DNA of 64,000 bases. Source: Geothermovivens sp964644845 (GTDB taxonomy: Bacteria > Zhuqueibacterota > Zhuqueibacteria > Oleimicrobiales > Geothermoviventaceae). Below, one piece after another: positions 1 through 8,890 of the stretch (its first letter is position 1; each line of letters begins with the position of its first letter). Made by a program: the position numbers and the translations under genes. The notes beneath the pieces were generated by a model. The model had not been told where the DNA came from, did no database searches, and saw nothing but the letters and a program-made list of their open reading frames with translations. Location of the stretch: the NCBI GenBank assembly GCA_964644845.1, contig CAZXXS010000097.1, positions 1-64,000 of the forward strand. The letters are read 5' to 3'.

Positions 1-258
1 TTGAATTTTCCTGGGGAGCCGACGAAGCTGTTGTTTGTGGGTTTACCGCCGGAGTGTGAGATCCGGGTGTACACGGTGAATGGGGATTTGGTGAAGGTGC
101 TTCATCATGAGGATGGGACGAGTGAGGAGGCGTGGAATCAGGTAACGGACTGGAATCAGATTATCCAGAGTGGGGTGTACATTTATCATGTTCACAGTGA
201 GATGGGGGATGCGGTAGGTAAGTTTGTGGTCATCCGGCGAACGGCAGAGACGGAGTGA
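1..258 (+). CDS. C-terminal end of a secreted protein with T9SS-type sorting tail (partial at left edge)
   Basis: The reading frame is already open at base 1 and stops at 256-258, so this is the last ~85 residues of a protein whose body lies outside the window. The visible part is a beta-rich tail with the pattern of FCB-group C-terminal sorting domains (EIRVYTVNGDLVKV, then SGVYIYHV, ending in KFVVIRR). It aligns without gaps to the tail of the next gene (nt 2299-2549), with about ten substitutions in 84 residues. Its codons differ sharply, preferring G- or T-ending codons where the downstream copy prefers C. The most likely reading is tandem paralogs that are cargo of a type IX-like system. 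The function of the missing body is unknown. Confidence 0.8.
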   Translation: MNFPGEPTKLLFVGLPPECEIRVYTVNGDLVKVLHHEDGTSEEAWNQVTDWNQIIQSGVYIYHVHSEMGDAVGKFVVIRRTAETE

Positions 259-337
259 GGCGACGGAAGCTTGGTTTGGGGTGGAGGATGGGCCAAGTGC
301 GGAGAGCGCCGTTGAAGCAGGAGTAAACCTGGCTGTC

Positions 338-343
338 TTGACA
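338..343 (+). promoter_or_regulatory. Possible -35 box upstream of the 375 gene
   Basis: A perfect TTGACA lies 32 bases before the GTG at 375. The best -10 match is only GTGAAT after an 18-base spacer (362-367), so the promoter is weak evidence. If real, transcription would begin near 374, which would favour an internal start codon (405 or 411) over the GTG at 375. Confidence 0.3.
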
Positions 344-374
344 TAAGCGACAAACGACAGAGTGAATCTCAGGG

Positions 375-2549
375 GTGTTTCTGATTCCAAACCGGTTTGG
401 ACGATTGGATTTGCAGGTTGATCTCTCCAAGTGTTTCTCCATCGGCGCTGTGGTTCTGGTGCTGACAATGGCCGCAACGGCACTGGCACAGACAGGGAAA
501 AAGGACCTCTGGATTGGAGAACTCTGGCACGAAGATGAGGACATCCCCAGCGGAGGTTGGGAGTGTTCTTACGTGTGGCCCGGGAATCGCTGGCGGGAGC
601 GCATTCCCGGTGAAGTGAAGATGATGAACGCAACGGCGCGAATGGCAGGAATTACGTTCGGCGTCAAGGGCTGGACCGATCGGCGCAAAAGGTACCATCC
701 GTACGTGGTTGGTGGTGTCGCCAGCAGCCTGGCTGTTCACCCCCCGGGACTATTTGCTTGTTACCCACTTGAGTTTGAGCTTATTTTGCGGCGTCAACCG
801 CCCGTCGTGATCGTGGACGGTGTGGAGCAGCCGCCGCGTCAGCATTTCGACCGGCTTGATCCCGACCTGGTGTGTGACGCGATGCTGCGCATAAAGTGGT
901 CCTTTCAGGTGGGGATCACAATGGAGCAGCGCTACTACGCGTATGCTTGCCCCATTGCGGATGACTACATGTACGTCGAGTTCGTTGCTACGAATGACGG
1001 TAACGCCGACGCGAAGCCGCACGACCGACCCGAGTTGCCCGACCAGGATCTGCACAACGTATGTTTCGCCTATTCGACGCAGCCTTTGGTTGGCTACGAA
1101 GGAGCGAATCAAAATCTGGCTGTGTGGGAGAACTGCAACGACGACTGGGTGGAGTACTACGGAGAAGACTACCTGGATTTTGTGGGGAGCGGCACACCTC
1201 TTCACCCCGCTGGTGATCCAACGGCGGACTCGTTGCGTCTGTGGATCGTTTGGGATGGAGACAACGGCAAAATTGAAGGGGACGACGTCGGAGATCCCGA
1301 CGAGAATCGGGGTTTCCTGGAGCAGACCCCTGGTCACGGAACGATCCTGAGCCCGCAGTACATGGGTTTTGGCTGGCTACATGCGGACAAGAGCGTGGAC
1401 GACGAGAGCAACGACCTGAGTCAGCCGTTTTCAACGGTGTGGCGCCCCGGGGACAAGCGGTTTGTGACCGTTGAGGAAGCCTACAAATTCTTCTTCGAAG
1501 GGGCCGAGGGATACCACATGCTCAGTCCCCAGGAGATGGGCTTCACAGAGCCGAACGACCCGGTAAATGTGGCCCGCCCAAATCCGTACTTGTGCGTTGG
1601 GCCCTACGAGATGCCGTGGCAAAGCGACGTTCGGTTCGTAATGCTGGTCGCTGTAAACGGTTTGAACATTGACATGTGCAACTGGGTTGGGCATCAGTAC
1701 TGGGAGTGGCTACACGGTGGTGAGGGCCTCACAGCAGAAGAGAAGGACTGGTGGGTTGCTACGGGACGCGACAGTTTGTTCAAAGTGTTCAGTGCGGCTA
1801 CGCGACGCTACTTCCGTAATCTCGAGGAGGGGCGAAATCCGTTCGATGTTCCTGACCCGCCGCCACCTCCGGATACGGTTTGGATCCAGAGCAGCGAGCG
1901 CTCTGTCCTCCTGCGTTGGACGGATGTGAGCGATATTCCGGATCCCGACACAGGCGTGCGCGATTTTGCCGGGTACCGGGTCTACAGGGCCCAGGGGCGA
2001 AATGATAGCACGTTCACTCTCGTCTGGGAATGTGGTGGGAACTCAGGAATCCCCGTGCGAACGTCTTTTCGAGACACGACAGTGCGGCGTGGATTTGCGT
2101 ACTTCTACTACGTGACTTCCTACGATGATGGGACACAGAACTGGGAACGTCCAGGGCAGAGTCTTGAGAGCGGTAAGTTCTGGACCATGATGTGGAAAAA
2201 CAACCCGGTGCATCCTTACCTGACACGTCGGCCAGTCAAGAATCTCGCGGGCGTAAAGGTCGTGCCGAACCCTTTCAACGACCGTTCGGTGAAACTCAAC
2301 TTCCCGGGTGAGCCGACGAAGTTACTCTTCGTTGGTTTGCCGCCGAAGTGCGAGATTCGAGTGTACACCGTAAACGGGGATCTGGTTAAGGTGATCCATC
2401 ACGACAATGGGACGAGCGAAGAACCGTGGAATCAGGTGACAGACTGGAATCAGATCATTCACAGTGGTGTGTACGTCTACTACGTCCACAGTGACCTGGG
2501 GGACGCTGTCGGCAAATTTGTCGTGATTCGACGAACAGCGGAGGAGTAA
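375..2549 (+). CDS. Secreted FnIII protein with T9SS-type C-terminal sorting domain
   Basis: A 724-residue frame if started at GTG 375. No good Shine-Dalgarno is visible there, and in-frame TTG codons at 405 and 411 would also keep the signal peptide (hydrophobic VVLVLTMAATALA, then AQ). Residues ~40-490 form a large aromatic-rich, presumably extracellular region that I do not recognise. Residues ~493-600 fit a fibronectin type III fold, with VLLRWTDV early and GYRVYRA and FAYFYYVTSYDDG later. Residues 620-724 are a sorting-type tail containing VVPNPFND. Export across the outer membrane by a type IX-like system is inferred from that tail. The tail is duplicated in the gene ending at 258, so the two form a tandem family. 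The enzymatic or structural role is unknown. Confidence 0.75.
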   Translation: MFLIPNRFGRLDLQVDLSKCFSIGAVVLVLTMAATALAQTGKKDLWIGELWHEDEDIPSGGWECSYVWPGNRWRERIPGEVKMMNATARMAGITFGVKGWTDRRKRYHPYVVGGVASSLAVHPPGLFACYPLEFELILRRQPPVVIVDGVEQPPRQHFDRLDPDLVCDAMLRIKWSFQVGITMEQRYYAYACPIADDYMYVEFVATNDGNADAKPHDRPELPDQDLHNVCFAYSTQPLVGYEGANQNLAVWENCNDDWVEYYGEDYLDFVGSGTPLHPAGDPTADSLRLWIVWDGDNGKIEGDDVGDPDENRGFLEQTPGHGTILSPQYMGFGWLHADKSVDDESNDLSQPFSTVWRPGDKRFVTVEEAYKFFFEGAEGYHMLSPQEMGFTEPNDPVNVARPNPYLCVGPYEMPWQSDVRFVMLVAVNGLNIDMCNWVGHQYWEWLHGGEGLTAEEKDWWVATGRDSLFKVFSAATRRYFRNLEEGRNPFDVPDPPPPPDTVWIQSSERSVLLRWTDVSDIPDPDTGVRDFAGYRVYRAQGRNDSTFTLVWECGGNSGIPVRTSFRDTTVRRGFAYFYYVTSYDDGTQNWERPGQSLESGKFWTMMWKNNPVHPYLTRRPVKNLAGVKVVPNPFNDRSVKLNFPGEPTKLLFVGLPPKCEIRVYTVNGDLVKVIHHDNGTSEEPWNQVTDWNQIIHSGVYVYYVHSDLGDAVGKFVVIRRTAEE
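387..400. promoter_or_regulatory. Perfect 14-bp palindrome
   Basis: CCAAACCGGTTTGG is its own reverse complement. It falls just after the GTG at 375 and before the alternative starts at 405/411. If the true start is one of these, the palindrome sits in the leader and could be an operator. Otherwise it is simply coding. No second copy was noticed. Confidence 0.25.
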
Positions 2550-2758
2550 GAGCGCTGTGGTTTCGGTATTTGGGCTGAGGGTGTGGAAACGATGCGGAAA
2601 GGAGGTGATGGGGCGGGAGAGGTGATCGGGGGAGTCGGCTGTGTAATCCGAGGAGGAACAAGCAGGTGAAAGGAGGTGAGGTTATCGGGAAGACGGAGGT
2701 TTTTTTGGTCCAAACAGGTGAGGAGTGAGAACTTGTGAATCTACTTCAGGAGGCAGCC

Positions 2759-3943
2759 ATGAAGAAAGCACTATTTGGGCTGGTGGCGGTTCTCTTGGTT
2801 TTCGCCTTTGTTGCGTCGTCGTGGGCGGGCGTGACGGAGATGAAGATCTACACAGACCAGCCGCTGTACGAGAACCAAGGTAACATCAACGAAAACAATG
2901 GAAAAACCTGCCGTCTTGGTGGCAAGTCGGATCCCGCTTCGTACTACATCGTCCGCTGGGCCGTGAACAAAGAGAATAACAACTTCATCGAAGTGAGCAC
3001 TCAAGATCCAGCTGCGGGTCCTCGCTGTGTCCACTTTTGGCTGGACGATGCTCCGAACCCGAACTGCTGGCTCGACATGCGGCGTAAAGACGCAGCGGAG
3101 GGATGGCAGGATCCACTGGACGCTTCTCAGACGGAACGTATTACGTTCTGGATTAAGGCCGATTCCGGGACGGCACCTTTGTGGTTCTACGCACAGGACC
3201 AGGTGCAACCCGGTAGCGAGAAGAAGCAAAAGAGTGTTTCCGTATTCATCGACGGTGAGACCGTGATTACCATCGATGAATTCGGGGAAATGGATCTGAA
3301 GTACGACAACCATTTCAATGGCCAGTGGCAGTTTGTCTCCATCCCCTGGGAGTTCATGATGGACACGGACTCCAGTGAGGTCTGGGATATTCTTCCCTAC
3401 AGTTTTGTGTGGGAAGGCAGCCGATTCGACCAGGACGGCAGTACCTCCAAGTTCACCAACAGCTGGATTCGCACAATCACCTGGCACACTAAAGCCGGTG
3501 GCGAAGACGGTTGGAATGATGTGTACTGGGCTGACCCAAATTGCTTGTGGGGACCAGCCGGCACGCACAAGGACAACAACGAGTACTGGATTGACGAAGT
3601 GATGTTCACGCTAAACGCTGGCACTGGCATCACCGGTGTGGACGGCGAAAAGACGGTCGTACCTCTCATGTACGAACTGCACGAGGCCTACCCGAATCCG
3701 TTCAACCCCTCTACGACGGTGGAGTACGGGCTGCCTGTGCCCAATCACGTGAAGATCGCCGTTTACAATCTCGTCGGCCAAAAGATCAAAACCCTTGTGG
3801 ATGCCGACATGCCGATGGGTATGCACAAAGTCAAGTGGGACGCCACGGACGACTACGGCAACCAGGTGCCGAGTGGCGTCTACCTGATCAAGATGGAGTC
3901 CAGTCACTTCGTCGGCGTCAAGAAAGTCACGCTGATGAAGTAG
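2759..3943 (+). CDS. Secreted protein with T9SS type A-like sorting domain
   Basis: 394 residues from ATG 2759, chosen because AGGAGG (2748-2753) lies five bases upstream. An in-frame upstream start at 2735 lacks this support. The N-terminus is a signal peptide (MKKALFGLVAVLLVFAF, ending SSWAG). The central region (~30-300) has the beta-rich, Trp/Asp-rich look of a carbohydrate-binding or jelly-roll domain, for example ISPW and VDFARF-like strands, but I cannot name a family. Residues ~305-394 are a classic sorting domain: YPNPFNPSTTVEYGL, VYNLVGQKIKTL, then SGVYLIKM and a Lys-rich end. A strong terminator follows directly, so this gene ends its transcription unit. The role outside the cell is unknown. 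Confidence 0.8.
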   Translation: MKKALFGLVAVLLVFAFVASSWAGVTEMKIYTDQPLYENQGNINENNGKTCRLGGKSDPASYYIVRWAVNKENNNFIEVSTQDPAAGPRCVHFWLDDAPNPNCWLDMRRKDAAEGWQDPLDASQTERITFWIKADSGTAPLWFYAQDQVQPGSEKKQKSVSVFIDGETVITIDEFGEMDLKYDNHFNGQWQFVSIPWEFMMDTDSSEVWDILPYSFVWEGSRFDQDGSTSKFTNSWIRTITWHTKAGGEDGWNDVYWADPNCLWGPAGTHKDNNEYWIDEVMFTLNAGTGITGVDGEKTVVPLMYELHEAYPNPFNPSTTVEYGLPVPNHVKIAVYNLVGQKIKTLVDADMPMGMHKVKWDATDDYGNQVPSGVYLIKMESSHFVGVKKVTLMK

Positions 3944-3972
3944 CACCAGCCTGCCGCTAGCTGTGCTGCCGA

Positions 3973-4009
3973 AAACGGGGTAACCGGCGAATCGGTTGCC
4001 CCGTTTTTG
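3973..4009 (+). terminator. Rho-independent terminator after the 2759 gene
   Basis: AACGGGGTAACC pairs with GGTTGCCCCGTT across a short GGCGAATC-like loop, and the stem runs straight into a T-tract (GTTTTTG). It lies 30 bases past the stop codon. Confidence 0.9.
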
Positions 4010-4257
4010 TCCGGCCGAGAGCGCATCCGGGTGCTTGTGGCGGTTACCGGAGCCAACAGGGGGGATCCCGCCGAGCCTCTGAGCTGCGTTGCCCTCTTTG
4101 TGCCTGGACACCTGACGGTGACGTGGTTAAGTCCTCTGCATGCGTCGTTTCCGAATGCCCAAGTGCTTACCGAAAGGGGTTTTGGAACAGGAAGTTTGCT
4201 GTGTCAATCCCACAGGTTCCCCCATTGTGCGGGGCGCAGGGTGAGTTCGGAGTGGGA
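4010..4257. other. Intergenic stretch between convergent units, no gene seen
   Basis: Together with the terminator this makes a 313-base gap between the + strand secreted-protein gene and the - strand xdh operon. Short frames cross it, but none has a ribosome binding site, conserved pattern or sensible composition. Confidence 0.5.
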
Positions 4258-4752
4258 TTATCCCCCAAACAGCACTTCGCTAACTGCGTAGTAGACCGCC
4301 ATCAGAGCAGAAAAGATGGCGCTGGCGAGAAAGCGCCATCTCAGAGGGATGGCGTTCTGAATCAGGTAGTTTGCCACTAACGAGATGGGAATGTTGGCCA
4401 GAAATGCCAACAGGCCGAGCCTCAGCAGGTGCCAGCCGACGTCATGCCAGTCGCCCGAGAAGAGGCGAATGAAAAACAGATGCCGCGCGATCCACACGGG
4501 ATTGAAGTACAGAAGCGCCAGGGCAGTCCGTTTCACCGAGGTGATGAGTCCCGGTTCGCCAGCGACGCGGTCGATCCAGCGGAAGACATTGGGAATCTCG
4601 ACAGCGTAGACTGTTGCGCCAACGAAGGCCATGCCCACAAGGCGATGCCAGGAGAACTGGCCGAGCAACAGAGCAGCAATTGAATCACCGCTCGAGTAGA
4701 TGGTGAGGCCGCGCAGAATGTCCGCTCGCGAGATGTAGACCCGGCCTTTCAT
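4258..4752 (-). CDS. Small integral membrane protein, xdh-linked
   Basis: 164 residues with about four hydrophobic segments: ~25-50, ~72-95, ~105-128 and ~135-160. They are separated by short Arg/Lys-containing loops. ATG at 4752 lies only five bases after the xdhB stop, so it is very likely co-transcribed as the last gene of the xanthine dehydrogenase operon. No catalytic motif is visible and I do not recognise the family. The size and four-helix topology are compatible with a small solute exporter, but that is only a guess. By context a link to purine or xanthine/urate movement is possible. Confidence 0.7.
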   Translation of the reverse strand: MKGRVYISRADILRGLTIYSSGDSIAALLLGQFSWHRLVGMAFVGATVYAVEIPNVFRWIDRVAGEPGLITSVKRTALALLYFNPVWIARHLFFIRLFSGDWHDVGWHLLRLGLLAFLANIPISLVANYLIQNAIPLRWRFLASAIFSALMAVYYAVSEVLFGG

Positions 4753-4757
4753 TCAAG

Positions 4758-7034
4758 TCATTCGAGGGCTTCGCGACTTACAGGCCTGTCGTACAGGGCA
4801 AAGAGGATTTTCTCCGGCGTAAGTGGGCTGTCGTAGAACGGTCGCAGATTGGGGTTGAAGGCTCGGAGTGCATCGAGAACCGCAAAATACGCGGCAATGC
4901 CGTACATGAAGGGAGGTTCTCCAACAGCCTTCGAGTGGAACGGACCAACGGCGTTCTCCGAGTTCTCCAAAAAGTGAACCTGGATTTCGGGCGCAAAGTA
5001 AATGTCCGGGATCTTGTAGGTGCTGAGAGAATCGGTGAGGAGGTGCCCCTTGGCGTCGTGAAGCACTTCTTCGAGCAGTACCCAGCCCAGACCCTGGACT
5101 ACAGCGCCTTCCACCTGTCCCCGGTCGATTAGCGGATTGAGGCTCTGACCAACGTCGTGCAGGATCCTCACGGTGTCAACTGTGGCCGTTCCGCGGAGGC
5201 AGTCCACCGTTACCTGCACGACGCCCGTGCCGTACACGTGGTAAGCGAAGGGGCGCCCCTTGCCGCTTTCGGGATCAACCGGCTGAAGCCTCGGGGTCGC
5301 GTAGTGTGCCTGGGCAGAGAGACTGACGCGCTTCAGGTAGGCATGCTGCACCAGGGTGTCCCAACTCAGCTTCGAGGCTTTTTCTCCTACCCAGACCCGT
5401 TCGTTCTTGAGGGTGATTTCCCGTGCGTCGACGCCCAAAATGCTTGCGGCCGTGGTGCGCAGACGCTTCAAGATGTCCTGGCAGGCGAGGTGTGTGGCGT
5501 TACCGTTCATGTCCGCCCCGGTGCTTGCGGCCGTGGGCGACATGTTGGCGATGCGGGTTGTGTTGGTGAATTCCACGTGTACCCGTTCGGGGGCAATGCC
5601 CAGTGTTCGCGCTGCAACATGCCGGATTTTCGTTTTGACGCCCTGTCCCATTTCCACAGCTGCTGTGGAGACACTGACGGATCCATCGGTGTAGACGTGC
5701 ACCAAAGCGCTCGCCTGGTTGAGAAATGTGCTTGTGAAAGAAATGCCGAAGCACAACGGCATCACGGCCAGGCCCTTTTTCGTGAGGCGGTGCTCACGGT
5801 TGAACATCTGAACATGTTTGCGCAACGCGTCAAGCTGGTAGATTTCGCTGGCTTTTTGCCAGCAAAGGCGTGCATGACTGTTTTCCGCCCGCATTCCGTA
5901 AGGGAAGACGTCGCCTTCCCGAAGGAGATTCCTACGCTGGATCTCTGCGGAAGGGACTCCAAGAACGCTTGCCGCTTTGTGAATGGCTGCCTCGATGGTG
6001 AAGAATGCCTGCGGTGCCCCGAAGCCCCGGAAAGCAGTGTTCGGCGGTAAGTTGGTGCGACAACTGATGCCCGTAACCCGAACGTTTGGGATGGCGTAGC
6101 TACCGGTGGCGTGAAACAGCGTTCGTTCCAGTACGGCCGGGGAGAGATCCGCGGCTGCACCCCCGTTCTGGTAAAACGTGACCTCGTAGGCCAGAATCTG
6201 CCCGTCGCTGGAGAGGCCGATCTTGAAGTCGGACGAGTACGGGTGACGCTTCCCGGTCCAGCGCATGTCCTCGTCCCGGCGCAGAGACAGTTTGACCGGC
6301 CGGCCCACATGCGCAGCAGCCAGCGCGGCCAGGCAGGCCCACGGTGTGGCTTGATCTTCTTTGCCGCCGAACGCTCCGCCCAGGCGCGGTACTTCCACTT
6401 CAATCTCATGCATCGGAACGCCGAGTACGCGTGCCACGATGCGTTGTACAGCAGAAGCCGACTGCGTAGCGCAGAGAAGTTTGAGTCGACCCGTCTCCAC
6501 GGGCAAGGCCAGGGTAACCTGGGTCTCCAGGTACACGTGCTCCTGACCGCCAGTTTCAACGCGCCCTTCTACAACCACGTCGCAGCTCCCCCAGGCTGCG
6601 TCTACATCCCCGAGGGAAAGGGTACGAGGGGGGGCCAGGAGTTTTCCCTGGCGCCAGGCTTCACGTGGATCGAGGACGGCCGGAAGTTCCCGGATGTCGA
6701 GCCGAACCCGGTGAGCCGCCAACCGAGCCGTGTCTGCGGTCGTTGCCACGACCACGGCGACGGGCTGACCAACGTACTCGACCTTGGTTTCCGCCAAAAG
6801 GGGTTCGTCCTGGACGATGTTGCCGATCTGGTTCTCACCAGGGATGTCGGAGGCGGTCAGTACAGCCACAACACCGGGAAGAGCCAGGGCAGGTTGTGCG
6901 TCAATTTCCAAGAGTTCCCCGTGCGCCACAGGTGAAGGAACCACCGCTGCGTGCACGACATCTCTGGGAAGTGGCAGGTCGTCCACAAAAAGCGAAGTTC
7001 CACGGACGTGTAAGGGGGCGTCAACGTGTTTCAT
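4758..7034 (-). CDS. xdhB: Xanthine dehydrogenase, molybdopterin-binding subunit
   Basis: 758 residues from ATG 7034, preceded by GGTGAG. A TTG at 7064 immediately after the xdhA stop would add ten residues. The subunit binds the molybdenum cofactor and hydroxylates xanthine/hypoxanthine. It shows the family's glycine-rich loop LGGAFGGKED (Glu226), the TAFRGFG motif (Arg336) and the C-terminal KAVGEPP with the catalytic Glu706. The first two residues discriminate xanthine dehydrogenases from many relatives, so true purine oxidation is likely. The length matches the XdhB subunit of two-subunit Rhodobacter-type enzymes. It would act in the cytoplasm as an (XdhA-XdhB)2 complex. No xdhC chaperone gene is nearby. 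Confidence 0.92.
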   Translation of the reverse strand: MKHVDAPLHVRGTSLFVDDLPLPRDVVHAAVVPSPVAHGELLEIDAQPALALPGVVAVLTASDIPGENQIGNIVQDEPLLAETKVEYVGQPVAVVVATTADTARLAAHRVRLDIRELPAVLDPREAWRQGKLLAPPRTLSLGDVDAAWGSCDVVVEGRVETGGQEHVYLETQVTLALPVETGRLKLLCATQSASAVQRIVARVLGVPMHEIEVEVPRLGGAFGGKEDQATPWACLAALAAAHVGRPVKLSLRRDEDMRWTGKRHPYSSDFKIGLSSDGQILAYEVTFYQNGGAAADLSPAVLERTLFHATGSYAIPNVRVTGISCRTNLPPNTAFRGFGAPQAFFTIEAAIHKAASVLGVPSAEIQRRNLLREGDVFPYGMRAENSHARLCWQKASEIYQLDALRKHVQMFNREHRLTKKGLAVMPLCFGISFTSTFLNQASALVHVYTDGSVSVSTAAVEMGQGVKTKIRHVAARTLGIAPERVHVEFTNTTRIANMSPTAASTGADMNGNATHLACQDILKRLRTTAASILGVDAREITLKNERVWVGEKASKLSWDTLVQHAYLKRVSLSAQAHYATPRLQPVDPESGKGRPFAYHVYGTGVVQVTVDCLRGTATVDTVRILHDVGQSLNPLIDRGQVEGAVVQGLGWVLLEEVLHDAKGHLLTDSLSTYKIPDIYFAPEIQVHFLENSENAVGPFHSKAVGEPPFMYGIAAYFAVLDALRAFNPNLRPFYDSPLTPEKILFALYDRPVSREALE

Positions 7035-7064
7035 TGGCTCACCGCTGTTCAGATCGGTGGACAA

Positions 7065-8513
7065 CTAAAGGCTCTGCAATTCCGTACCGGCGAAGTGCGC
7101 CAGAATGAGCTGGCGAAGCAACAGCTCTTTGTACCTGGCTGACCCGCGGACGTCTGTGATTGGCGAAATCTCCGTTGTCGCGAGGTTGGCGGCCTTCAGA
7201 ACCGTTTCTCTCGACAGGACCGCCTTCTCCAGGAAAGCGGACGTTTTTCTCAAGAACAGGGGAACCGGGGCCACGCCTCCCGCTGAAATGCGGCACTGCA
7301 GGATTTCGCCCTGCTCATCTACCCGGAGCAGTGCTGCCGAATTCACACTGGCGATGTCCAGGTGACGACGCTTGGACACTTTCTCGAAGTTGAACACGTA
7401 CGGTCGTTCCGGGAGGTGAAAACGAACGGCCTGCACGACCTCGCCTGGCCGAAGCGCCAGTCGCTTGTAGCCCAGAAAGAAGTCCTCCAGGGGGACTGTA
7501 CGGTCGGAACTCAGGAGAACCTCGGCGCCCAGAGCGAGAAACAAAATGCTCAGATCGCCGATGGGGGAAGCGTTCACCAGGTTGCCTCCCACGGTTGCTC
7601 GGTTCCGGATCAAGGTGGAGGACACCAGATCCAGGTGGTTCTGCAGCTCGGGTAAGGCTTCGGTGAGGGCGGGTGATTCCAGTAGATCGGCCACCGTGGC
7701 CGCTGCCCCGATGGTGCAGGTTTGCCCGTCACACTGAATGTCGGAAAGCCCTGGTTCGTCGAGCAGAAAACGCAAAGGGGCGTCGAGAAGCTCCTGGGGC
7801 TTCTGTACGAACAGGTCGGTCCCGCCGCCTACGGCTACAGCAGGGGGAATTGGAAGGCGGGGCGACTCCTCGCGCTGGAGACGCCGGAGGCGGTGGGGAA
7901 CTTCCAGGAAATACTCTGGCAGGTAGCCTGCTTCCACCAGCGTGCGAAGTCGACCGTTGTTCAGTGCCGCCGGGTCCCGCAGCAACGCTTCGGCCTCGGT
8001 GGCCACGCGAGCTGCCGCTCTTTTGATGGCCGCGTAGCCTGTGCAACGACAAATGTTCCCGTCCAGCGCTCTAACCGCACTCTCAGTCGTCACGGACGGT
8101 GCGCGGAGCAGGAATCCCGTGAGTGACAGGACCACACCAGGGGTGCAAAAACCGCACTGGCTGGCGCCTTCGTCAACGATGGCCTGTTGAATCGGTGTGA
8201 GCTGCGGCGTGGCAAGGCCTTCAATGGTGACCAGGTGTTTTCCGGCTACACCACCGAGCGGCAGCAGACACGAGGCCACGGCGCGGTACTGGACCTGGTT
8301 GTCCTGGAGAGTGCCGAGGAGAACGGTACACGCCCCACAGTCTCCCTCTCGACAGCCTTCCTTTGTGCCCGTGAGCCCGCGGACGCGCCGCAGGTAGTCG
8401 AGCACGAGCGTTCCAGCAGGGAGTTCGGTGCGAACGTCCTCGTTGTTGAGAAGAAAGCGGATGGCGTTCCTCTGTTTCCGCGACGAATTCGAGTTTCGCT
8501 GTTGACTGCGCAT
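7065..8513 (-). CDS. xdhA: Xanthine dehydrogenase, FeS/FAD subunit
   Basis: 482 residues from ATG 8513. The N-terminal plant-type ferredoxin domain has cysteines 54, 59, 62 and 82 (GCREGDCGAC). The second [2Fe-2S] domain has CGFC (120, 123) and NICRCTGY (155, 157). The FAD-binding domain follows from ~200 with AVGGGTDLF and TVGGNLVNASPIGD, then the CO-dehydrogenase-flavoprotein C-terminal domain. This is the XdhA architecture in which FeS and FAD domains are fused, with electrons passing from molybdenum to NAD+. It is the first gene of the unit: its stop at 7065-7067 directly abuts the xdhB region, and a membrane-protein gene follows. Only a weak ribosome binding site is seen. Confidence 0.93.
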   Translation of the reverse strand: MRSQQRNSNSSRKQRNAIRFLLNNEDVRTELPAGTLVLDYLRRVRGLTGTKEGCREGDCGACTVLLGTLQDNQVQYRAVASCLLPLGGVAGKHLVTIEGLATPQLTPIQQAIVDEGASQCGFCTPGVVLSLTGFLLRAPSVTTESAVRALDGNICRCTGYAAIKRAAARVATEAEALLRDPAALNNGRLRTLVEAGYLPEYFLEVPHRLRRLQREESPRLPIPPAVAVGGGTDLFVQKPQELLDAPLRFLLDEPGLSDIQCDGQTCTIGAAATVADLLESPALTEALPELQNHLDLVSSTLIRNRATVGGNLVNASPIGDLSILFLALGAEVLLSSDRTVPLEDFFLGYKRLALRPGEVVQAVRFHLPERPYVFNFEKVSKRRHLDIASVNSAALLRVDEQGEILQCRISAGGVAPVPLFLRKTSAFLEKAVLSRETVLKAANLATTEISPITDVRGSARYKELLLRQLILAHFAGTELQSL

Positions 8514-8890
8514 GTCTGCTGGCTAATCTGGTGAATTTTCGCGCAGCACGCAAGAAGTTTGTCCACCCAGCCTGCGTGGACGCACGGTGCGTTTCCCATC
8601 TGTTCACCGGATCTGCAAAAAGCAGACCGGTGAGCTAAGCTGGAGTCGGCAGTTGAGACTTCGGTTTCAGCGGCGAACCTGCTCGGGAGGTCTTAGCTTG
8701 CGGGGTTGCTTGCTGAGCCGTTGGTGGTTGGGCTGCTGCGCGCCCGGTCTCGGCCACCATGTTGAACAAGAATCCTCAAACGGGCATGACTGTTGCGGAG
8801 ACCCACGGATGACAACGCGGTTCCAAGGTCGGCGAGGCAGATGGTATTGTGCAAATCTTGCACAGATTGAGCAAAATTGGAGGAACAACC
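8514..8890. other. Divergent intergenic region between xdhA and the VIT/VWA genes
   Basis: About 377 bases without a supportable gene. It must hold the xdh promoter (leftward) and the promoter of the VIT/VWA pair (rightward). The only clear element is the 17-bp dyad listed separately. An upstream in-frame start of the VWA gene at 8849 is disfavoured because it falls inside that dyad. Confidence 0.5.
8848..8864. promoter_or_regulatory. Operator-like dyad upstream of the VIT/VWA gene pair
   Basis: TGTGCAA-ATC-TTGCACA is a perfect 7-bp inverted repeat with a 3-base spacer, ending 26 bases before the ATG at 8891. Its position and symmetry suit a dimeric transcription factor. A -10-like TATTGT (8845-8850) overlaps its left arm. 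No regulator gene can be assigned to it. Confidence 0.45.
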
